18,052 bases of DNA from DATLSM01 sp049585815 (GTDB lineage Bacteria; Actinomycetota; Thermoleophilia; Solirubrobacterales; 70-9), in the NCBI GenBank assembly GCA_049585815.1, contig JBAVAR010000093.1:1-18052 (forward strand), given 5' to 3'. Positions 14,907-18,052 of this stretch are shown one piece after another. The notes under the pieces are model-generated. The model made no database searches and had not been told where the DNA came from. It saw nothing but the letters and a program-made list of their open reading frames with translations. How positions within the stretch are numbered: position 1 is the stretch's first letter; the number at the start of each line of letters is the position of its first letter. The position numbers were made by a program, and so were the translations under genes.

Positions 14907-15086
14907 ATGCCTTCACCGCACAGCACGCCACAACGCGAGGCCACTCAGGCCCAGGTCGCCGAGCGTCTCCGCGCCCAGCGCGCCCGCGCGATCGGAGCCG
15001 CCGACCGCGACGGCCTGCCGATGGCGGCGATCGCCAAGGTCCTCGGCATGTCCCATCGGCGGGTGTCCCAGATCGTCAGGAGTTAG
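14907..15086 (+). CDS. Small helix-turn-helix protein, copy 1
   Basis: The product is 59 residues: MPSPHSTPQREATQAQVAER, then RAIGAADRDGLPMAAIAKVL and GMSHRRVSQIVRS. The last 30 residues form a helix-turn-helix like sigma region 4 or small transcription-factor HTHs, with the recognition helix SHRRVSQIV. The frame is open upstream to 14772, but the ATG at 14907 fits the conservation with the second copy, which also starts ATGCCTTC. The second copy lies at 17415-17593 on the same strand. The two copies share about 110-130 nt of 3' sequence too. Role unknown; probably DNA binding. Confidence 0.65.
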   Translation: MPSPHSTPQREATQAQVAERLRAQRARAIGAADRDGLPMAAIAKVLGMSHRRVSQIVRS

Positions 15087-15205
15087 GGAGAGGAGGGGGG
15101 AGAGTTACCTCGCCTCGGCTCTTATGAGCAGACCCGCCCCGTTCGCGGCGGGCACTGGAGAAGCAACCCACGCTCCCGAGAGAGCTGTCCCCTATCGCCC
15201 ACCCA
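15087..15205 (+). repeat. 3' tail of the HTH cassette, copy 1
   Basis: After the HTH stop come a purine-rich GAGAGGAGGGGGGAGAGTT, CGGCTCTTA, AGACCCG, a CCCGCC/GGCGGG hairpin (15133-15152), CTGGAGAA, CCCGAGAGAG and TATCGCCC. The same blocks occur in the same order after the second copy. The tail does not look protein-coding. Confidence 0.55.
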
Positions 15206-15258
15206 TCCCACTGGTCTGTGAGTGCCATGGTTGGACCCATACAGACAAACGAGCCCGT

Positions 15259-16149
15259 TCAAACGACCTTCTCAGCCTGGCGCTCCGGCGAGATCCGCAC
15301 AACGTTCCAGGCCAGGCCGAGCTTCTCCATCGTGGCGATGATCAGCGCCGAGGGGTCAAGCTCCCAGCGTTTCAGACCATGAACGGCGGATCGGGGAAAG
15401 GCATGGTGGTTGTGGTGCCAGGACTCCCCCAGCGAGGGCACGGATAGCCAGAACACGTTGGTCGAGCGATCGTCGGTCTCAAAACGGCGGCTACCGAGGA
15501 AGTGGCAGACCGAGTTGACACTCCAGGTCACGTGGTGGACGAAGAAGATCCGTACCAACCCACCCCAGAGCAGTCCCGCCGCGGCCCCGGCCAGTGTCCC
15601 GCTGACCAGGTACCCGGCCAGCGTCGGAATCGCCAGGCTGAGGTAGACGAGCCCGACGAAGCGGCGACCGATCATCCGCATCCCACGGTCCTCATAGAGA
15701 TCCGGCGCATAGCGCTTCCAGTCGGCACGCCCCTGTGTTGACATTAGCCAGCCGGAGTGGGCATGCCACAACCCGGCCAACACCCCGAGCACGCCGTCGC
15801 CGTGGCCGATATGGGGGCTGTGCGGGTCGCCCTCTTCGTCGGTGTGGGCGTGGTGCTTGCGATGGTCCGCGACCCAGGAGATCACCGGGCCCTGGACCGC
15901 CATCGAGCCGAGCACCGCGAAGACGTACTCAATCGGCTTTGAGGTCTGGAAGGAACGGTGGGTGAGGAGTCGGTGATAGCCGACCGTGATGCCGATCGCG
16001 GTCAGCAGGTAAAGCGTTGCCGCGATCGCCAGATCGGCGGGGTTGACCAGGTTGTTCCACAACAGCACGATCGCGGCGATCGTCGCGGCGAAGGGGAGCA
16101 CGACGGCTCCCAGATTGGCGGTCTTCTCGATTCTGGTCATCTCGCCCAT
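15259..16149 (-). CDS. Acyl-CoA/fatty-acid delta9-type desaturase
   Basis: The 296-residue integral membrane di-iron enzyme introduces a double bond into fatty acyl chains using O2 and an electron donor. The three His boxes are complete: HRLLTH (59-64), HRKHHAH (96-102) and HHNHH (245-249, in GESWHHNHHAFP). The hydrophobic segments (about 12-55, 73-93, 164-205) fit the usual four-helix topology. FVHHVTWSVNSVCHFLG is the conserved stretch before the last box. Length is normal for the actinobacterial stearoyl-CoA desaturase family. The ATG at 16149 has TACCTT 7 nt upstream; an ATG three codons later is also possible. It is divergent from a PucR-type gene, 77 bp away. Confidence 0.94.
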   Translation of the reverse strand: MGEMTRIEKTANLGAVVLPFAATIAAIVLLWNNLVNPADLAIAATLYLLTAIGITVGYHRLLTHRSFQTSKPIEYVFAVLGSMAVQGPVISWVADHRKHHAHTDEEGDPHSPHIGHGDGVLGVLAGLWHAHSGWLMSTQGRADWKRYAPDLYEDRGMRMIGRRFVGLVYLSLAIPTLAGYLVSGTLAGAAAGLLWGGLVRIFFVHHVTWSVNSVCHFLGSRRFETDDRSTNVFWLSVPSLGESWHHNHHAFPRSAVHGLKRWELDPSALIIATMEKLGLAWNVVRISPERQAEKVV

Positions 16150-16156
16150 GACTCAC

Positions 16157-16162
16157 AAGGTA
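16157..16162 (-). promoter_or_regulatory. Putative leaderless -10 box (TACCTT) of the desaturase gene
   Basis: TACCTT on the minus strand, 7 nt before the ATG at 16149. The inverted repeat at 16170-16199 lies just upstream, where a repressor or activator would act. Confidence 0.4.
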
Positions 16163-16169
16163 GATGTGT

Positions 16170-16232
16170 TTGGCCAAGATGAATTAGCCTTGAGGCCAAC
16201 TTGTTTCCCGATTTCTTATCACTGAAGTGATA
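16170..16232. promoter_or_regulatory. Divergent control region with two inverted repeats
   Basis: Two candidate operators lie between the desaturase and PucR genes. TTGGCCAAG (16170-16178) faces CTTGAGGCCAA (16189-16199), upstream of the desaturase -10 box. TATCACT-GA-AGTGATA (16217-16232) has perfect 7-bp arms and covers the GTG start of the PucR gene, a good place for autoregulation. Binding by the PucR-type protein is inferred from position only. Confidence 0.5.
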
Positions 16233-17405
16233 GATACCGATGCAGAGCCCTGGCGCGGCCTCCCGGTCGCCGCCGCTGAGGTGATCGAGCCCGAGCTGAG
16301 CGCGGTCACCGAAGAGATCCTCGCCACGATCGCCCGTGAGGTGCCCGAGTACGCGCGGCCACTGGAGGGAAGCTTTGGCCGCGGCATTCAGACCGGGGTC
16401 GCCGAGGCGCTGCGCCAGTTCGTCGCCCTAATTCGCGATCCCGACGCTGGCCGCAGGCCGGGCCGCGAGGTCTACCTTGGTCTCGGCCGCGGCGAGTTGC
16501 GAGGAGGTCGGACCCTCGACTCTCTGCAGGCCGCCTACAGAGTGGGGGCGCGGGTCGCCTGGCGGCGCTTCGCCGCAGCGGCTCGCCGGGCACAGCTCGA
16601 TTCCGACGTGCTGATCTTGCTCGCCGAGGCGATCTTCGCCTACATCGACGAGCTTTCCGCCGACTCCGTCGAGGGCTACGCCGAAGCTCAGACCGAGGTC
16701 GAGGATCTGCGCCGCCGCCGCCGAGTTGAGCTGGCGACGCTGCTCCTGCGCGACCCACCGGCCGATGAGGGCGACCTGCGCGCGGCGAGCCGGGCCGCGA
16801 GCTGGCCCCTGCCGCGCACCGTCGCGGCGCTGGCCTTCGCGGAGGCTGACTTGAGCACCCTTGCTGGCCGCCTGCCGCCCGATTTGCTGATCACAGCGGT
16901 TGGCGAATTCAGTTGCGCCCTGGTTCCCGACCCCGCCGGCCCGGGCCGAATCAAGGGCATCGAGCGAGCGGCAGCGGGTTTTCGACTGGCCCTGGGGCCG
17001 GCCGGGCCTACCTCGCAACTGGCGGCGTCCTGGTCATTGGCCCGCGCTTTGCTGCGGGCCGCCGATGGCGGAGCCGTCCGCGCCGAGGGTCTGGTCTGGG
17101 TTGACGAGCATCTCGGCGACCTTCTCCTCTTCGAGAGCGCCGCCCTGCTCGAGAGGATCGCCACGCGGCGGCTCGCCACGCTTGAGCCGCTCACCGAGAA
17201 GGCGCGGAGCCGGATGCGGGAGACGGCCCTCGCCTACATCCGCCACCGCGGCAACGCCGTCGCAATGGCCGCGGCCCTGCACGTGCACCCCCAGACCGCC
17301 CGCTACCGCACAGCTCGCTTGCGCGAGCTGCTTGGCCCCCAGCTCGATGATCCCGACGCGCGCTTTGAGCTGGAGGCGGTGCTGCGCGTCGGAGTGGCCG
17401 GCTAG
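16227..17405 (+). CDS. PucR/CdaR-type transcriptional regulator
   Basis: The product is 392 residues. The N-terminal 160 residues (EILATIAREVPEYARPLEGS, then a helical bundle with GRGELRGGRTLDSLQAAYRV) resemble the RsbR-like N-terminal domain often found in actinobacterial PucR proteins. The middle (about 165-300) is the GGDEF-like linker. The C-terminus is the PucR helix-turn-helix: TALAYIRHRGNAVAMAAAL-type sequence followed by HVHPQTARYRTARLRELLG and DPDARFELEAVLR. It is a cytosolic DNA-binding regulator. The divergent position suggests that it controls the desaturase gene and so membrane lipid unsaturation, which is an inference. The start GTG lies in an inverted repeat. Its stop is 9 nt before the second HTH copy. 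Confidence 0.88.
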   Translation: MIDTDAEPWRGLPVAAAEVIEPELSAVTEEILATIAREVPEYARPLEGSFGRGIQTGVAEALRQFVALIRDPDAGRRPGREVYLGLGRGELRGGRTLDSLQAAYRVGARVAWRRFAAAARRAQLDSDVLILLAEAIFAYIDELSADSVEGYAEAQTEVEDLRRRRRVELATLLLRDPPADEGDLRAASRAASWPLPRTVAALAFAEADLSTLAGRLPPDLLITAVGEFSCALVPDPAGPGRIKGIERAAAGFRLALGPAGPTSQLAASWSLARALLRAADGGAVRAEGLVWVDEHLGDLLLFESAALLERIATRRLATLEPLTEKARSRMRETALAYIRHRGNAVAMAAALHVHPQTARYRTARLRELLGPQLDDPDARFELEAVLRVGVAG

Positions 17406-17414
17406 GACCCTCGA

Positions 17415-17593
17415 ATGCCTTCGCCGCCGAGCACGCCAAGCGCGAGGCCACCCAGGCCCAGGTCACCGAGCGCCTCCGCGCCCAACGCGACCGCGCGATC
17501 CGGGCCGCCTATCGCGACGGCCTGCCGATGGCGACCATCGCCAAGGTTCTGGACATGAGCCACCAACGCGTTTCTCAGATCGTCCGGAGTTAG
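17415..17593 (+). pseudogene. Small helix-turn-helix gene, copy 2, frameshifted
   Basis: This is the second copy of the gene at 14907-15086. The ATG and the first codons (ATGCCTTC) are conserved, but one base is missing near 17437 (GCCAAGCG against GCCACAACG in copy 1). The ATG frame is then lost, and KREATQAQVTERLRAQRDRA, RDGLPMATIAKVLDMSHQRV and SQIVRS are read in a frame without its own start codon. The total is 179 nt instead of 180. The HTH part itself is well kept, which suggests a recent break or a sequencing error. It begins 9 nt after the PucR stop and would be co-transcribed with it. Confidence 0.65.
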
Positions 17594-17727
17594 CAAGAGG
17601 GGAGCGGAGGGGAGAGTTCTCCGGTCCCGGCTCTTAAACAGAGACCCGGCCCTCCGGAGCGGCCTGGAGAAACACTCCGACCCCGCGAACCCGAGAGAGA
17701 GAGCTATCCATATCGCCCGCCGTTCCG
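17594..17727 (+). repeat. 3' tail of the HTH cassette, copy 2
   Basis: The tail shares, in order, a purine-rich block, CGGCTCTTA, AGACCCG, a GGCC...GGCC hairpin (17648-17664), TGGAGAA, CCCGAGAGAG and ATATCGCCC with copy 1. The hairpin is at the same place but has a different sequence, as for a conserved RNA structure. From 17728 to 17883 I see no gene; a long hydrophobic minus-strand frame here is only the shadow of the next gene. Confidence 0.5.
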
Positions 17728-17883
17728 ACCGCAAGGGATTAGACGTCTGGTCGAACTGAGCGAATCGGTCGAAGGGCGGCGCAGCGACCTAGCTTCCGCC
17801 AGCGATCACCCCTCCCAAGATGCGGCTGACCGCGCTGGTACGGTCGCGCTCGGCACAGCACAGCAAAACCGGTCAACTGCATA

Positions 17884-17889
17884 GGGAGG
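17884..17889 (+). promoter_or_regulatory. Shine-Dalgarno (GGGAGG)
   Basis: GGGAGG lies 6 nt before the ATG at 17896, a classical site that fixes the start of the Lys/Ala-rich protein. Confidence 0.65.
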
Positions 17890-17895
17890 CTCTGA

Positions 17896-18052
17896 ATGGC
17901 GGCTAGAAAAACAAGCAAAAAAGCGGCGAGCAAAGCGAAAGCGAAAACGGCCAGAAAAGCCAAATCTGTGAAAACTAAAACGGCTAAAACGGCGAAACGC
18001 ACGAAAGCGAAAGTCGCGAAAAAAGCGGCGGCGGCGAAATCGACAAAAACCA
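17896..18052 (+). CDS. Histone-H1-like Lys/Ala-rich protein, cut by the window edge
   Basis: The first 52 residues are almost only Lys, Ala and Thr with a few Ser, Arg and Val (MAARKTSKKAASKAKAKTAR and onward); 18 are Lys. Such tails bind DNA without sequence specificity, as in bacterial H1-like proteins and the C-terminal arms of actinobacterial HU. The protein continues past the window. All 18 Lys codons are AAA and Arg is twice AGA, whereas the acyl-CoA synthetase in this window uses AAG for the Lys codons I checked. The base composition is therefore far more A-rich than its surroundings. A clear Shine-Dalgarno precedes it. It could also be a ribosome- or RNA-associated basic protein. Confidence 0.75.
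   Translation, partial: MAARKTSKKAASKAKAKTARKAKSVKTKTAKTAKRTKAKVAKKAAAAKSTKT

Noticed and set aside
17739..18002. A very hydrophobic minus-strand frame that looks like a membrane protein
   Set aside because: Its Phe/Leu/Ala runs are the reverse complement of AAA/GCG codons of the Lys/Ala-rich gene. It has no start signal of its own.
1..18052. CRISPR arrays, tRNA or rRNA genes, phage genes
   Set aside because: No regularly spaced repeats, no tRNA T-arm signature and no phage structural motifs were found on reading both strands.

Overview
The window is high-GC bacterial DNA with frequent GTG starts, PIN/VapBC and CopG-type toxin-antitoxin pairs, a multidomain cyclase-homology/AAA/SCP2 regulator, a PucR-type regulator next to a fatty-acid desaturase, NERD-domain membrane proteins and secreted proteins with Cys-bearing beta repeats. 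This mix suggests an actinobacterium, most likely of the class Thermoleophilia (Solirubrobacterales-like). That is an inference from gene style; no rRNA or other marker gene is present.

Layout. 1-2400 is a poor, decaying stretch: a truncated membrane protein (43-387, -), a possible promoter plus UUCG hairpin (740-826), a NYN-domain gene broken by two compensating frameshifts (848-1501, -) and a three-helix membrane protein with an in-frame TAG (1656-2168, -). 2454-4028 (+) is an intact acyl-CoA synthetase. It converges on a 1.28-kilo-residue cyclase/AAA/TPR/SCP2 protein (4070-7903 or 7924, -), which lies downstream of a NERD-domain membrane protein (7997-8665, -). A secreted amidotransferase-fold protein with a beta repeat follows (8758-10005, +). 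10095-10795 (+) is a toxin-antitoxin operon whose toxin gene is split by a 171-bp element with terminal inverted repeats and a 9-bp target duplication. 10995-11823 (-) holds a mismatch-uracil DNA glycosylase and an NTF2/SnoaL-like gene, both frameshifted. 11924-12524 is a convergent pair of small helical proteins. 12645-13313 (-) is a second NERD protein, whose core is nearly identical in DNA to the first. Two tiny membrane proteins (13414, 13639, +) and a VapBC pair (14119-14763, -) follow. The last part has a small HTH gene (14907-15086, +), a divergent desaturase/PucR pair (15259-17405), a second, frameshifted HTH copy with the same 3' tail (17415-17727), and the start of a histone-H1-like Lys/Ala protein (17896 to the edge).

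Themes. (1) About ten genes have a TANNNT hexamer 6-9 nt before a GTG/ATG and no good Shine-Dalgarno, which points to leaderless transcripts and helps decide starts. (2) Lipid handling recurs: acyl-CoA synthetase, SCP2 domain, desaturase and its probable PucR regulator. (3) Small repeats and duplications (the inverted-repeat element, the NERD paralogues, the HTH-plus-tail cassette) and many broken genes mark an accessory region. Single-base frameshifts could be assembly errors, but the 171-bp insertion and the inferred 28-nt deletion are not of that kind.
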